A DNA stretch of 64,000 bases from Paralvinella palmiformis (Eukaryota; Annelida; Polychaeta; Terebellida; Alvinellidae). Of this stretch, positions 24,625 to 35,690 are shown one piece after another; positions within the stretch are counted from its first letter, which is position 1, and each line of letters begins with the position of its first letter. The stretch covers positions 305,001 to 369,000 of the forward strand of contig JAODUP010000467.1 of NCBI GenBank assembly GCA_025642065.1, in the 5' to 3' direction. The notes beneath the pieces are model-generated. The model saw nothing but the letters and a program-made list of their open reading frames with translations. It was not told the DNA's origin and searched no databases. The position numbers and the translations under genes are program-made.

Positions 24625-25576
24625 GCTCAGAACGCTTGTAAACAAGATGTGGCTCTACGTGATGTTTGGCAAAGATGACATCACACAATAATCCCTAGCG
24701 AGTGTAGTACACACTAGCAATGGCTCGTGAAAGTTCGGAAATTAAGGATTTTAGAATCATTCTAATGGAAATATGATAGCTGGTGGTTAGAATTGTTCGG
24801 AAGGGAATACAATAATTGTATGTTATGTTATAGTTACTTCGAAATGTGAAATTTCTTTTCCCGTCACCTTTAAGGGAAATACTAACTAACAGTAAGATCT
24901 TTAAAATCTGCCGCTGAAGTATAATCTAAAAACACATCATCAAGTGAAATATGGATTGTTGTTATTTTAAACCTATGGTAAGTTGAAGGGCCGAAGGAAG
25001 GGCAAAGCAGCCTCTGAAGACAGTGCGAGACGAGATGGAAGCTTATAACGTTACATCAATAAAAATATGAATATTTATCAGACGGGCACCTGCCTTTGCG
25101 AATAGCCCATTAGCGATGGACCGAGATGCGAATGTTCAAATGGGCCTAACATCTGACCACTAAATACGCTTCGGTCTGAGATCGGGAAAATGTGCTCTTT
25201 CCGCTTGTCTATAATCAGACAGTAATGTTGCTGCCAATCTACGCAGAGGCACCGGAGTGAGAAGCTGGCGATGCCAACTGGTGAAGTGATGGCATAAGCT
25301 GTTTGTTTTGTGCTCGTTACTAGGGCTGACTGACGAAAACAGACCAACAAATACGTCATAGGCCAGCCTACATCACGCTGTAAGTCTGATAAGCACAGAG
25401 ACGAAGTGGGTTAAAAAACGTAACCCCGACAGTAGTTTATCAACTTTAAATGGTACTTCAACCAAAACTGTGAAAATCTGCCTATAAATAGATGGCGACG
25501 ATCGTAGCATTTGTTTTGTAATTGTTCTGTGATAATACCCTTAATGTTATTAGTTTAATAAATAAAAACACATTTA

Positions 25577-25577
25577 A

Positions 25578-25620
<43 letters not shown>
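25577..25620 (+). repeat. (TA)n microsatellite
   Basis: Pure TA of about 43 bases. Confidence 0.97.
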
Positions 25621-25622
<2 letters not shown>

Positions 25623-26288
25623 CTACTTTCAAGTTTAATAGTTTCTGTTATTTGGTAACTTCCAGGGCGTAAACACTTTTTATATAACAATATAACCAGA
25701 TGTAATCCATTAAATCGAATTGTATAGGATAAAACAACGCTGCGTGTGCTTGCGTGTGCTTGCGTGTGTAAACGAGTGTTTACATATTTTAACAGACATT
25801 GGTAAACGGATATATGTGGGCCGATAAACACCTTGATCAGACAAACAAACAATATACGGGAAGAGCATCCCCCGCACAAACACATACACACACATACACA
25901 CACACACCTGAATAAGTAGAAAGATAAGATAGGGATTATCAATGTTTTGTGAAGTATCTGTTAACGGCAACTTACCGTATTTTATAAATATCCCGTTAAA
26001 AGTTGGCCTCACGGTGAGCTTACCTTAAGAGGGCTAGCCTTCTTAGGATGGGCTACAGATAAACATGATATAAATCGGGGAATTATCTGATCAGGGGGAG
26101 GGGCGGGGTCTCGAGTTTACCGTAATCGATCATAATAGGCCGCCCCCACCTCTCTGTCTGCCTGTATCTATTTTAGTAATGTGTGGAAAAGCGCTGGAAT
26201 GGAAAACCTAGAATCATTAATACAGTATCTAAATGGTTCATCAGGGAACAAAATGAAAAATAGCGACATTTCATGCAACCCGTAACAA

Positions 26289-26290
26289 TG

Positions 26291-26330
<40 letters not shown>

Positions 26331-26347
26331 TGTTGTTGTTGTTGTTG
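26289..26347 (+). repeat. (CT)n-(GT)n-(GTT)n microsatellite
   Basis: CT repeats pass into GT repeats and then GTT triplets. Confidence 0.95.
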
Positions 26348-27253
26348 CACATCTTTTCGACGTCAGTCGGAACTCCATTATGCCGTTTCGGACGACTGTG
26401 GATGAGCCAGATTGGCCATCCGAAGACATATGGGTATTATCTGTATCTATCTGGGAGAATGGAATCTCTCGAGGTGCTGATACAATCAGCAGATAACTAG
26501 CATCACAGGGAGTATCACACAAGGTCTGGTGGATATAGTGGCACCACTTGTTTACTATTGGATTTTCGTACCGACTGTGGTGGGTCGAGCCATAGAGCAC
26601 CAGGCACACACACACGCACACACATCACGAATGCTGTCCATATACACACACACACAGAGAGAGAGGGGGGGGCAGTGAGAAGCGGGCACTAAGCAGATAA
26701 GTCCGCTGCCAAATTGGAAATTGTCCATTGGATGGCATTATCGAGATCTGGAAGTGTATTTTTGTCTAGAATCTGCGATGTTTCATTGTTTATTTATGCT
26801 CGAGCCGCCTGTACGACTGTAGGGACCTGTATGGGGTAGTTAGACATCATTACCAGAGACGGGCTTACATGAAGGAACTGTCTGTAAACAGTGTTAAATG
26901 TGAAACAAATTGTTATTTCTAGTTGTTCAGCCGAACTTCCGTACATCTCATTGGGTATTGTTAACGAGCTTTCTCTGTAAACTACCCGAAAATATTAGAG
27001 AAATTAACCGCCGAAACGTCGTGTCAATTCCTCTTCTTCGCGTCTAAATGAAAGATGAACGCCGGATTACGCGCGACGGAGCGGTCACGTGACCGATAGA
27101 TACGCCAAATCGGTCGTTACTGTGATCCGGTGGCCACGTGGTAGGCCGACGAAGAAAAATAGAAATTGATTCCCTTCGGGGCGTGGCGTGGGACAGAAGC
27201 GGAAGTTAAGCGGTCGTGATCACCATATAGCGAGCGGCAGGACGACGCCGAAG

Positions 27254-27283
27254 ATGGCAGCGCTACGGGCACCAGATGTGTGA
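27254..27283 (+). other. Upstream ORF, 9 codons
   Basis: GCCGAAG ATG GC gives a strong start context (purine at -3, G at +4), reading MAALRAPDV then TGA. If transcribed, it would be expected to reduce initiation at the main start (inference). Confidence 0.4.
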
Positions 27284-27897
27284 TCCTCTATAATCGGTTC
27301 TGTGCCGTTTTAATTGTCTTCGACGTTCGTGTCACACCGACAGCCCGACCACCTCCTCTCAGTTCGGCGGTGGCATCATCGGCGAGCGCTTCTCTACTTC
27401 TACGGCGGCGGCAGCGGCGGTCGACGACGCGGCGTTTGTGTTTGTGTGTGGTCTGTTGATGATCTGACGGGCGGACGGTCGAGTTTCTTTGCGGGTGGTG
27501 GCCGCTACCAAGTTCGGCGGTCTAGTTAGCGCGGCATCGATATTAGATTGGCGGCCGGCACCACTCCGGCCCTGGATCGGGATTGCTTTTGGAAGGTGAG
27601 GAAAACCCATAACATCTCCCGACGCACGGCGCCTGCCACTCGACGTTACCGGTAATGGATCGCTGTCGGGCGGCTGACCTTGGCCGGGTCAGGGCGCGGA
27701 CGCCTAACCAGGTAGATGCGTGTCCGTGTAGGAAGTGTGCGATGACTTGATGCTTTCTGGGCACCATCATTCGTACCGGTGATTATATTATGGCCCTGCC
27801 GCGGCGGCCATCATTGTATCAGTGATGCTGATGATGATGGTGGTGGTGTTGATGATGATGGTGATACGGCGCCGCTAAGGCCGATTTTATAGCACCG

Positions 27898-28011
27898 ATG
27901 GTGTTGGCGATGCCGATGATAATGATTTGGTGTTATCGCGAGTTGGTTCTGGTTCGGCGGTCCGATCGGTGTACCAAGCGTTACGTAATGGCCCCGATGA
28001 ACTCGATTTAA
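27898..28011 (+). other. Upstream ORF, 37 codons
   Basis: ATG in context ACCG ATG G, ending at TAA 28009-28011. An overlapping second frame (about 27880-28118) also stays open with coding-like composition but has no ATG, so both are treated as leader sequence. Confidence 0.35.
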
Positions 28012-28136
28012 TTACGGTACTGGATAGATACTTGCGAGATCCCGGATTTGGTGGGTCGCCCGTCGAAGCCTGCCCCGAGGCGGTGTTCGGAAATGTTTCA
28101 GTTATACGGCCGATCTAACTAGCTAACGGCCAAAAC

Positions 28137-28169
28137 ATGGATCAGACTAGTCCGCGAAATCCCTCTTAG
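28137..28169 (+). other. Upstream ORF in frame with exon c, ended by TAG
   Basis: ATG at 28137 (AAAC ATG G) reads MDQTSPRNPS then TAG. The next 56 codons in the same frame are open and reach the ATG used for exon c. The frame is unusual because only this one TAG separates the two. Confidence 0.5.
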
Positions 28170-28337
28170 TCATCCGCAATAACGGAGCAGTCTGCGTATA
28201 TTTTGAGGACAACAAGTGATCACGATTCATCGGAGTCGCGGCCATTGGACATCGATCGTTCGGTGGAAGAAAACGCGAAATACACTTCCAACAACGACTT
28301 GCATCGTCGCCGCGGCCATACCCGCACGGGAAATACG

Positions 28338-28471
28338 ATGAGTAGCTACTCAAATCTGTGGCACAGGATATTTCAGAAGTGGAAGGAGTCGAAGTACAAG
28401 GCTAAACAGAATGAGATCTGTCAGTCTGTGTGTAGTATACCGACACACAGGAAACAGAAGCGGAGCAAGCA
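28338..28471 (+). CDS. Alternative first exon c: basic N-terminus
   Basis: ATG at 28338 (ACG ATG A, purine at -3) opens MSSYSNLWHRIFQKWKES and continues to KQKRSK, ending AAG CA|GTAAGT, a consensus donor in phase 2. Joining to the shared exon at 50645 keeps the frame. The segment is strongly basic with aromatic residues, a pattern fitting membrane-surface or nuclear targeting (inference). It lies at the 3' end of the CpG-rich island, as expected of a first exon. In-frame coding-like sequence extends upstream to a TAG at 28167, so the true N-terminus could differ. The family is not recognised. Confidence 0.6.
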
Positions 28472-28807
28472 GTAAGTGGTATTACCAGGATCCTGTGTTA
28501 TTTAAATGGACGGCGTTAATTGGGTGTTAATTGTAGCCTTTTATCGGTTGGTATTTGTAACAATGTCGTGTCAGGATCTCGGTTAAGAGAATCGTATATT
28601 GTCACCGAACTGTTCGGCATTAATTTAATGTACTGTCGTTGATGTTGTTACTGCTGTTGACTGTGCTGTTATCGCTGTTTATTTTTATGCGACAGTTTAG
28701 TTTTGGTTGGAGAATGTTAACTTTCCTATTTCTTGTTTAAAGTGACATTTAAAAATAGTTTTATATTTATCTGGTTTATCGTCACGTGTCGGGACGCCGT
28801 ATATGGG

Positions 28808-28990
28808 TTCCTGTAGCACAGTTGATAGTGTCGGGCACTGCAAACCTCCCGGTCAGGTTTCGAATCACGGTGTTTATCAACTTTGCAGGATGTTTCATCT
28901 GATCGTTCCCTAGGCTGAGTAGTCCCATAGTGGCCATATGTTCCTTGTATAGCCATCGCCAGATGTTAAACCAAAGCACTCACTAACCCC
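28808..28990 (+). repeat. SINE-D (tRNA-derived)
   Basis: The head is CTGTAGCACAGTTGATAG, then ACTGCAAACCTCCCGGTCAG, B-box-like GTTTCGAATC, GGATGTTTCATC, and the 3' part CCAGATGTTAAACCAAAGCA with CACTCACT. The core recurs at 29215, 42671 and 47345. Confidence 0.65.
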
Positions 28991-29207
28991 AATGCCCTAT
29001 GTAGCCATAACGTTGTGTGTACAATATCAGAGTTGTATATCTCCCGTACGTGTTCATTAACTTCCTTTCTCAATTTTGTATTATCTTTTTACATCGGCCG
29101 ATCCCGTTTTACATCTGCCGATCCTATTTTTTTTCTTTGGTCAATTTCTCACATCTGCTGATCCTGTTTTTTTCCCAATACGGCACCAGCAGTTCATTAA
29201 CGCATTG

Positions 29208-29335
29208 ATAAAACCGTTGCGAGTCAAACCTCCAGGGCAGGGTACGAATCCGACTCATGTCTGCGTTTGTGGGATGTTTCCAAAGAGATTTGTCCCCCTG
29301 CCATACGTCACCAATAAATCACTTACTCACTCACA
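29208..29335 (+). repeat. SINE-D fragment
   Basis: GAGTCAAACCTCCAGGGCAG, GGTACGAATCCGAC, GGGATGTTTCC, CACTTACTCACTCAC: the same order as in the copy at 28808, with the head shortened. Confidence 0.55.
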
Positions 29336-29649
29336 CCTACAACACGTTATAGGGTTCTATGATAATTACGTCGTAATTGTATATAAGAATATCGATTTGA
29401 CACATCTAGTCAAAGCTTTCATTATGAGACAGTTGTCTTTATTTGTAAAATTTATTTTTAATTATTTTATGACCATAATTCCAATGTTGCTATTTTCTGT
29501 ATCTATCGATATTTGATGGGAGATAATTAGCTCATTTGTTTACGCCTTAATCGTTCGATATTGACCCGTACAATCCAAGAATCGTCATCGACACCTCGGA
29601 GGAAGTTTACTGTTTCTAGTTAGCCAATTCCAAATAATTGTTCAGCATC

Positions 29650-29780
29650 CAATACTTAAGGTACTCGTGTATGGCCGAGTCGACCACGTATACATGAAAG
29701 ATGAGCAGCCAGTTTCATGGATTTGAACTAAGAACCTCGTATCGAGTACACGTGTCCCACTTCGCCGCTGGGCCCCCATT
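29650..29780 (-). repeat. tRNA-like repeat fragment, minus
   Basis: On the minus strand it contains a Pol III-like promoter arrangement ending with TAGTTCAAATCCATGAAACT. No second copy was found here, so the family is unassigned. Confidence 0.3.
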
Positions 29781-30132
29781 ATCTACGTAGAGATGTTTTA
29801 CTGTCATCACAGTCTGGTTTTAATGTTTTCTCTAATTCTTATCTGTTATTTTTAGCCGTTGAAAGCGATTCCATTAAATGTCATTTAGTCGTCATCGTTA
29901 ACGTTATATCATCCCATTGTTTCTTAATTTTTCCTCCAAGTACATCGTTATCAGTTCGATGAGATAGCGATGCTTTTAAAAACACACGAATATTTTGACT
30001 TTTCATAACAAAACGGAAAGCAGCAAGAATGGAGTGTGAAATTGGTAAAATGTCTTGTTTTTTTATTGTGCGGAATGCTTTTAGTGATAACTGTTTCGGT
30101 AGGCCTTTTTTTTCTTCTTCTGGTATAAGTAC

Positions 30133-30325
30133 CGGGGCGCCTCCGTTGTCTAACGATAGCGCGTTGGATCACAAATCACTGCCACCCGTGTTCGAATCTC
30201 GGCGTGGGCCTATCTGAAGGTTGTTTCATTACGTTTGGAGATTGCCCCGGCCCAATTAGCCCACCATGTGCACAAAGGTGGACAAACACCAATCAAACAC
30301 CAATCATCAATCAATCAATCACCAT
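30133..30325 (+). repeat. SINE-A, internally deleted
   Basis: The head GGGGCGCCTCCGTTGTCTAA and B box GTGTTCGAATCTCGG are followed by a body missing the CTTTGACTTCGCTTC block. The tail is a run of AATCATCAATCAATC units. Confidence 0.88.
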
Positions 30326-30529
30326 GAGTATAAATACTATAAGACGGCTCTCTGCCAAAAGTTGTCTTTTCCGGAAGTGTAAGGCATTTCTTTCTATACG
30401 TGGACTAAATTATGGACTATAGGATGGATGAATGTTGTTTAACGACACATCGGCACGATTTAGGCCATTCAGTATCCTTCATGGACTATAGAAGGAGATG
30501 GTACGGATTAAGTTGTCTATATGATGATG

Positions 30530-30680
30530 AGACGTAATCAGTCTATAGTATATAGATCGGACTAATTAGTTCATCGGGTTTAGAGATTTGCCGAATCCAG
30601 TATCTGGATAGCAGATGGGATTCGGCAAATCTATCCAATACGGACTTAGTGGATCAAGTACGCATAGACTACGAAAACCG
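30530..30680. repeat. Imperfect long palindrome with perfect 14-bp core
   Basis: GATTTGCCGAATCC (30585-30598) is repeated exactly in inverse as GGATTCGGCAAATC (30618-30631) around a 19-nt loop. Outer flanks are partly complementary too (AGTCTAT..GGACTAA against TTAG..ATAGACT). It is probably a small MITE or other foldback element. Confidence 0.65.
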
Positions 30681-31441
30681 TCATACGGAAAGGACCAAAT
30701 CCGGGTTATATATTTGTAACGCTTTGTAGCTGGAATGAAACGTAGTCTCGACGTCTCTGCGTATCGGTTATATGGATGGGATGATGGAGCGCCGACAGCG
30801 TGTTGATGAGATCGGGATCACCTCTTCCCGCCGACATCAATACTAATAACACACACCTTAATATCTGGCACCGGACCTGATAGACGCGAGCCAGAGAGCA
30901 AACAATCAAATTACCATTTGGTGCCCGACTCCACCGACAGATAACGCAATTGTTATGCCGAACATTGTATATACACCCGCTCCCACCCGGGTCTGTATCG
31001 GCGATGGGAAGAAATGAAATCTGGCGAATGGCCGCCGCCGAACCGGATGGCGTGGGACTGGCAGATAACATTTAGTTCGGCGAATACCGTTTTGATGACT
31101 GCGCATCCCATAAGCCGGCTGTCCCCATTGTCTGGAGCATGCTGCCGAATTCGGATTGCGGCGATTGAAGGCTAACTGGATTGTGTTCGGACGACACGTG
31201 GGCGGTGGATTGGTGGCGGTTATCTCTGACGGCATGAGCGTCCCCGACCACCGCTACCGTAGCCGTGCCAAATGGGTCTTGGGGATGAATTGGCTAAATA
31301 ATAATAAAAACATCGTTCCTTGTTTTACCTGGTTAGATTTGAATACGACTTTGTTCTGAGTCACTACAACTAGAGTTGTTTTGTTCTCTATCTATCTATA
31401 TATTGGTCAAATTATCAATTTTTATCTTACTCTAATAATAT

Positions 31442-31442
<1 letters not shown>

Positions 31443-31475
<33 letters not shown>

Positions 31476-31483
31476 TGTGTGTA

Positions 31484-31532
<49 letters not shown>

Positions 31533-31581
31533 ATGTGTATTTGCATGTGCGTGCGTGCGCGCGCGTCGTTTGTGTGTGTGA

Positions 31582-31617
<36 letters not shown>

Positions 31618-31646
31618 AACAGAGAGAAACAGAGAGAGAGAGAGAG
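31443..31646 (+). repeat. (TA)n-(GT)n-(GA)n compound microsatellite
   Basis: Two TA blocks are separated by GT, then a GCGC/GTGT section and a long GA block. Confidence 0.97.
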
Positions 31647-31818
31647 TTATTCTACCCACCACTCCCCATTGCTGCTAGTCTCTTCCCCGCCTGTATAGCC
31701 ACGATAATGTGAAAACCATTCCTTGCCCTTCGTAGTGTTACTTTTTTTTTTGGGGGGGGGGTTTTAAACAGACGAATCTTTTTCTTCACACTTCTCCATC
31801 CATCAGTCAACTATAGAG

Positions 31819-31843
31819 ATGGCTCATCCAGATTACTTTAATG
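31819..31843 (+). CDS. Possible minimal alternative first exon d
   Basis: ATG at 31819 (GAG ATG G) reads MAHPDYFN and stops at AATG|GTAAGT, a consensus donor, in phase 1. This would not fit the shared exon at 50645 but would fit the exon at 53236. The evidence is only a start codon and a donor, so it is tentative. Confidence 0.25.
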
Positions 31844-32919
31844 GTAAGTTGGCAATTGTATTCATTCCACATGCCACAACTCACCGGAATTGCCGGAAAA
31901 TGCAATAGTCCCGGTCCTCTCCTAGAAATAGCCGTCTTGTTTACATTCACACGGTATCACACTTGTCAATTGTTTTTTCTTGATGTTAAAGTGTAAAACT
32001 AAACCGAATCAAACTTCTCCAGCTTATCCAACACGCTCAGTGTCGGTTTTTTGTTGTTGATGTTCTATACGGTAGCCAGTCTCGGTGATGACGTACTGAT
32101 GACGTCAGTATATTTTTCACGTTTCTGTCTCGGCACGTTTGGACGTTCAGTTGGCTTTCCTTGTGTAATGAAATCGACGCTGTAAAACAAACCGATTCTC
32201 TTCAACGAGACACGAAGCGAGTGAAAGGCGCCGCCGTCTTGTTCGTCATACCACGGGTACTACTATCTTGGATGTATAAAGGCATCTTCACACGCGTTCA
32301 GAGGTACCATCTCGGGTGAACAAAGGTGCCATCTTTGGTGGCGTATTGCGATACCATTTTAGGTGTGTGAGCTTAAACGTGATTTCTACAGAAGTAGACT
32401 TACGGCTTTAAGTGCTGCAGTTGTAAAGGTGTTGGGAGGGGGGGGGGGAGATGGAGGAGGAAGGGTGCCTGTTCTAGGGGTGGTTTCGTATGGCTATACG
32501 TCACCTCATGGATTCCCCGCGACTAGCATATCATATAGAATATAACTGAAGTTCTTAAGGAACTACGCTATCGTTTCTTCTACCCTGATCTGTTTCCGGA
32601 GCGTGTGAAGAGATTTTTAAAACAGAAAAAGAAAATTAGCCAAACTTCAGCAAAAAGGCAAACGAGCCTCTTAACATATTTAGTTCAATATATGCAAATA
32701 TATGCAGAAAGTAATTGTATAGACTCGGCACAGCTGTATTCGTTTTTCGTCTTATTTATTTAGTTATTTATATTCTCGAGATTATATACTAGTCGTCTAG
32801 ATATTTACATTCTAGAGATTATATTTTATCTGCGCGTAACCAGATGTCACCAGATCTCGCATCTGTCCATCGGCTGGCTTCGAAGTCCGGGGCAGTGTTA
32901 TTAGAGACAAAAAGGTGCG

Positions 32920-33321
32920 AGATTGTTTGAACGGGGCACCGCCCGTTACGTGATCTCAGATAGTAGATTGTGGAGAATTGTTTGAAGAGCGCTCTGCTCC
33001 TTTAATGATCCCAGGCAGTAGGTTGTGTGCAATTGTTTGAGGAGGGTTCCGCTCCTTAAACGATCTCAGGTAGTAGATTGTGTAGAATAGATCGGGTGGC
33101 TCGGCATCACGACACGTCATAACCAAATGATGAAGCGTATGCTGACTTAAAGATGAGCATCCGCTGAAAGGCGTCCTCACATCTGTTAAGCCAGATAGGT
33201 GTGAGATAATGCCGTGTAAATGAATCCTACAGGACTGCCATTGCGGCTTTATCTTATGGGGTATCAGCTTATCACCGGGGTGTTCTTTATTCCATCTAAC
33301 TGTAGGCTGAGATGGTCTCAT
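32920..33321 (-). pseudogene. Possible LINE 3' remnant (RNase H-like), minus
   Basis: On the minus strand from 33321 the frame reads RWNKEHPGDKLIPHKIKP, then a CRIHLHGIISHLSG part and a degraded C-x2-C/H-like region (SGCSSLSQHTLHHLV). This resembles the C-terminal end of Jockey/I-type LINE polyproteins, where RNase H is followed by a Cys/His box and VxHxLxxC. The end of the frame lies in a 55-bp tandem repeat (CTCAGATAGTAGATTGTG-type units near 32950, 33005 and 33060). It is degenerate, and the assignment is tentative. Confidence 0.35.
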
Positions 33322-33349
33322 CCTGTTGTTAATATCGCTGATTAGCCCG

Positions 33350-33532
33350 ATATGGCGCCTCTGTGGCCTATCTGGTAGCGCGGTTGGGCCCAGATCTATA
33401 GCACCTGGGTTGAAACCCCGGCCGGGCTACGACAGAAGGGCGTTTCATCTTTCGCTTCGCCTCATTATATTTACAGGCCGTTCGGCCCATTTAGCCTACT
33501 CTGTGCACAAGAGTGGCCGTAAGACAGCAACA
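33350..33532 (+). repeat. SINE-A, diverged
   Basis: The head GGCGCCTCTGTGGCCTATCT and a changed B box (GGTTGAAACCCCGG) are followed by GTTTCATCTTTCGCTTCGCC, GTTCGGCCCATTTAGCC and GTGGCCGTAAGACAGCAAC. It has no ATC tail. This copy represents a subfamily that also includes 52121-52222. Confidence 0.85.
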
Positions 33533-33972
33533 TTCTTTACCCGATATGGCGACGTCATACCCAATACAGTCATCGGCCCTTTTAAGCCACATAATGCCAT
33601 TGTTGGACCCAGAAGCAATTATCCGTGTACTGTGAGGACTAATTGTCAGACTCTTAACTCACCGTTGAGGTGTTTTTCCCCCTCCGTTCACTCATATCTG
33701 TATTTAATGTCGTCGGTGAGAATCGGCGGTTTTCTGAGTGTTGCTTTAATCTGATTTAGTGTTTTCACTCATCCCGTCGTCAGCTGATCACACGCCAATT
33801 TATTGCTCGTTACCAGCTCATTGTGAGCATATTTGGCTGGGAAGAGTTCTGACATAAATTACGATCACATCTATTCTTTCTGTTGTTAAAAACCCATCAG
33901 TTTGTGGTTCATTACGAACTAGTGTAGTCTCGCAAACAGCGCCCCCCAGTGTCAATTCCGTAGTTCCCGTCT

Positions 33973-33975
<3 letters not shown>

Positions 33976-34010
<35 letters not shown>

Positions 34011-34050
34011 TCTGTGTGTGTCCGTGTGTGTGTGAGGGTGTGTGTGTGTG

Positions 34051-34100
<50 letters not shown>

Positions 34101-34104
34101 ACAC

Positions 34105-34132
<28 letters not shown>
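33976..34132 (+). repeat. (CT)n-(GT)n-(GA)n microsatellite
   Basis: CT, GT, then GA and a final G run. All long open frames over it are repeat translations. Confidence 0.97.
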
Positions 34133-34136
<4 letters not shown>

Positions 34137-34853
34137 ATGCATCTGCGTGTGTCTGTACTGTTACATCCTTCCGCGTTGTCCTTCAGCTTGCCAAAGCGCA
34201 TAAATACATAACATTATTATGCGTCAGCTATCTCGGAGCGACCCGCATTAACATTAACTGCGCCTAAATTAGTCGAGATTTTCTCGCTTCTTAGAAATCA
34301 TCCAATCATCATCATCATGTGACAGATCTTCATTTCTATTCTTCTCTAGATTACTTACCAATGCTAGTCCACTGATTGTCAGCGCGTAATCATTATCTAG
34401 CTGCTGTGGCTGTTGTTGTTGTGGTGGTGGTGGTTGTCGCTGCTGCTGCTGCTGCAACTATTGCTGTGTTCCTTCGGGTTTTGTAAAATGGTATATGGAT
34501 TGGCTCACTTTATAAAGTTGACGGCTAGTCGTATCGTTTATAGAAACTGCCATTAGCCACGTAGACGTTGCCATTAGAAAAGGATTCATCTTTAAAAGAG
34601 AAGCAAATCAGTTCATTTCTTATGAATCACTGATGGCGAGGAATCTAACATCCGATGACGACGAGGGAGGCGTCTGTCCTGATCAAATAACGCATCTCGG
34701 CGTCTGCGCACGCGCGTTGCCACAATTAAGCAAAACACAGTTTGGAACGACTTTTGTTGGAAAGTTAGTTTTATTCTACATTAAACAGTTCACGATGTCA
34801 AGTTTGTGTGGAACTGACTAATAATAATTAGGTAATAATATTGTACTGATGTA

Positions 34854-35046
34854 AATGATGATGATGATTGATGTTTTACGGACACTTTTGTGCACGTGGT
34901 AGGCTAAATGGGCCGAGCGACCTCCAAAAGTAATAAAGCGAAGTCAAAGATGAAACACCCTTCAGATATGCCCACGCCGAGATTCGAATTCAGATGGTAG
35001 TGATATGTGATCCAACGCGGTACCAACTGGACCACGGAGGCGCCCC
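34854..35046 (-). repeat. SINE-A, complete, minus
   Basis: On the minus strand it has GGGGCGCCTCCGTGGTCCAG, B box GAATTCGAATCTCGG, the standard body and a (ATC)n tail at 34854-34870 of the plus strand. Confidence 0.92.
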
Positions 35047-35608
35047 CTGATATAAATGCGTGTGTGTGTGTGTGTGTGCTTGCGTGCGTGCGTGTACACA
35101 CAACAAATACATTTATTACCGACATCCCTCGGAACGTTTCATCTTCTCCAATAACATATATCCTAAACAAGACAATTATCCATTGTCCGGAGGAATGTTG
35201 GCCGAAGCCTTCAACGGGTAGACTCAGATATAACAAGAAAACGTCGGCTCCATTTCTTTGATCTACTGTTTGCTTTTCACGGTCAAATAAGGAAACGAGA
35301 AGGCATTATCGGTCAGTTTTCTGATAAACAAAGATGGCGTCTTTATTGTGCTAGCCGTCGGTGACCGATTGAGGAGCGACCTCGGTGACCTTTCTCGTTG
35401 AAATGTTGTTCCATCTTGTGATGCATTAAGCTGGAGCCAGATACAGACGTCGGATTGCCAAGTCCGTGGACGGGTTTTATGACGACAATAGGCCAACTGC
35501 TGCTGTTAGATTGGAAGATGGTAAGAGGATGGGATGATACCGAAATAGTTATCTTCGTTTTATTTATGTGCTACTTTCGTTCGCTTGGAATTGATCGTTG
35601 TCTGCCCG

Positions 35609-35690
35609 TTCGTCTGTCCGTCCGTCCGTCCGCCGTCCGCCTGTCTATATGTCTGTCTGTCCGCCCGTCCGTTTGTCTGTCCATTGTGTA
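35609..35690 (+). repeat. (CCGT/CTGT)n tetranucleotide repeat
   Basis: GTCCGTCC and GTCTGTCT blocks run over about 80 bases. Confidence 0.93.

Larger units (their letters stand above)
23809..24873. mobile_element. Kolobok-like DNA transposon remnant (TTAA ends)
   Basis: A 1.06-kb block bounded by TTAA on both sides (23809-23812 and 24870-24873). The outer termini are inverted: AGGTCATAGGAAAAGG on the left, and on the right the reverse complement reads AGGTGACGGGAAAAG. A second inner inverted pair is TGACGTCATCTTTGCCAAACA (last base 24002) and TGTTTGGCAAAGATGACATCA (24665 on). Inside are a short THAP-like frame and a broken minus-strand frame. TTAA targets with THAP-type proteins are known for Kolobok elements; the family assignment is inferred from those two traits. 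Confidence 0.65.
26950..28337 (+). promoter_or_regulatory. CpG-rich promoter/leader of alternative first exon c
   Basis: About 1.4 kb is markedly richer in G+C and CpG than the surroundings (many CGGC, GCGG and GACG words). It ends at the ATG of exon c. It contains several small upstream frames (27254, 27655, 27898, 28137) and a good donor-like site GGAAG|GTGAGG at 27595. The composition and position suggest a promoter plus 5' leader. The transcription start cannot be placed by eye. Confidence 0.55.

Noticed and set aside
27655..27750. 31-codon frame MDRCRAADLG... as the main start in the CpG island
   Set aside because: It ends at a stop, and a possible donor inside it (CAG|GTAGAT) would be phase 0 and does not fit the shared exon.
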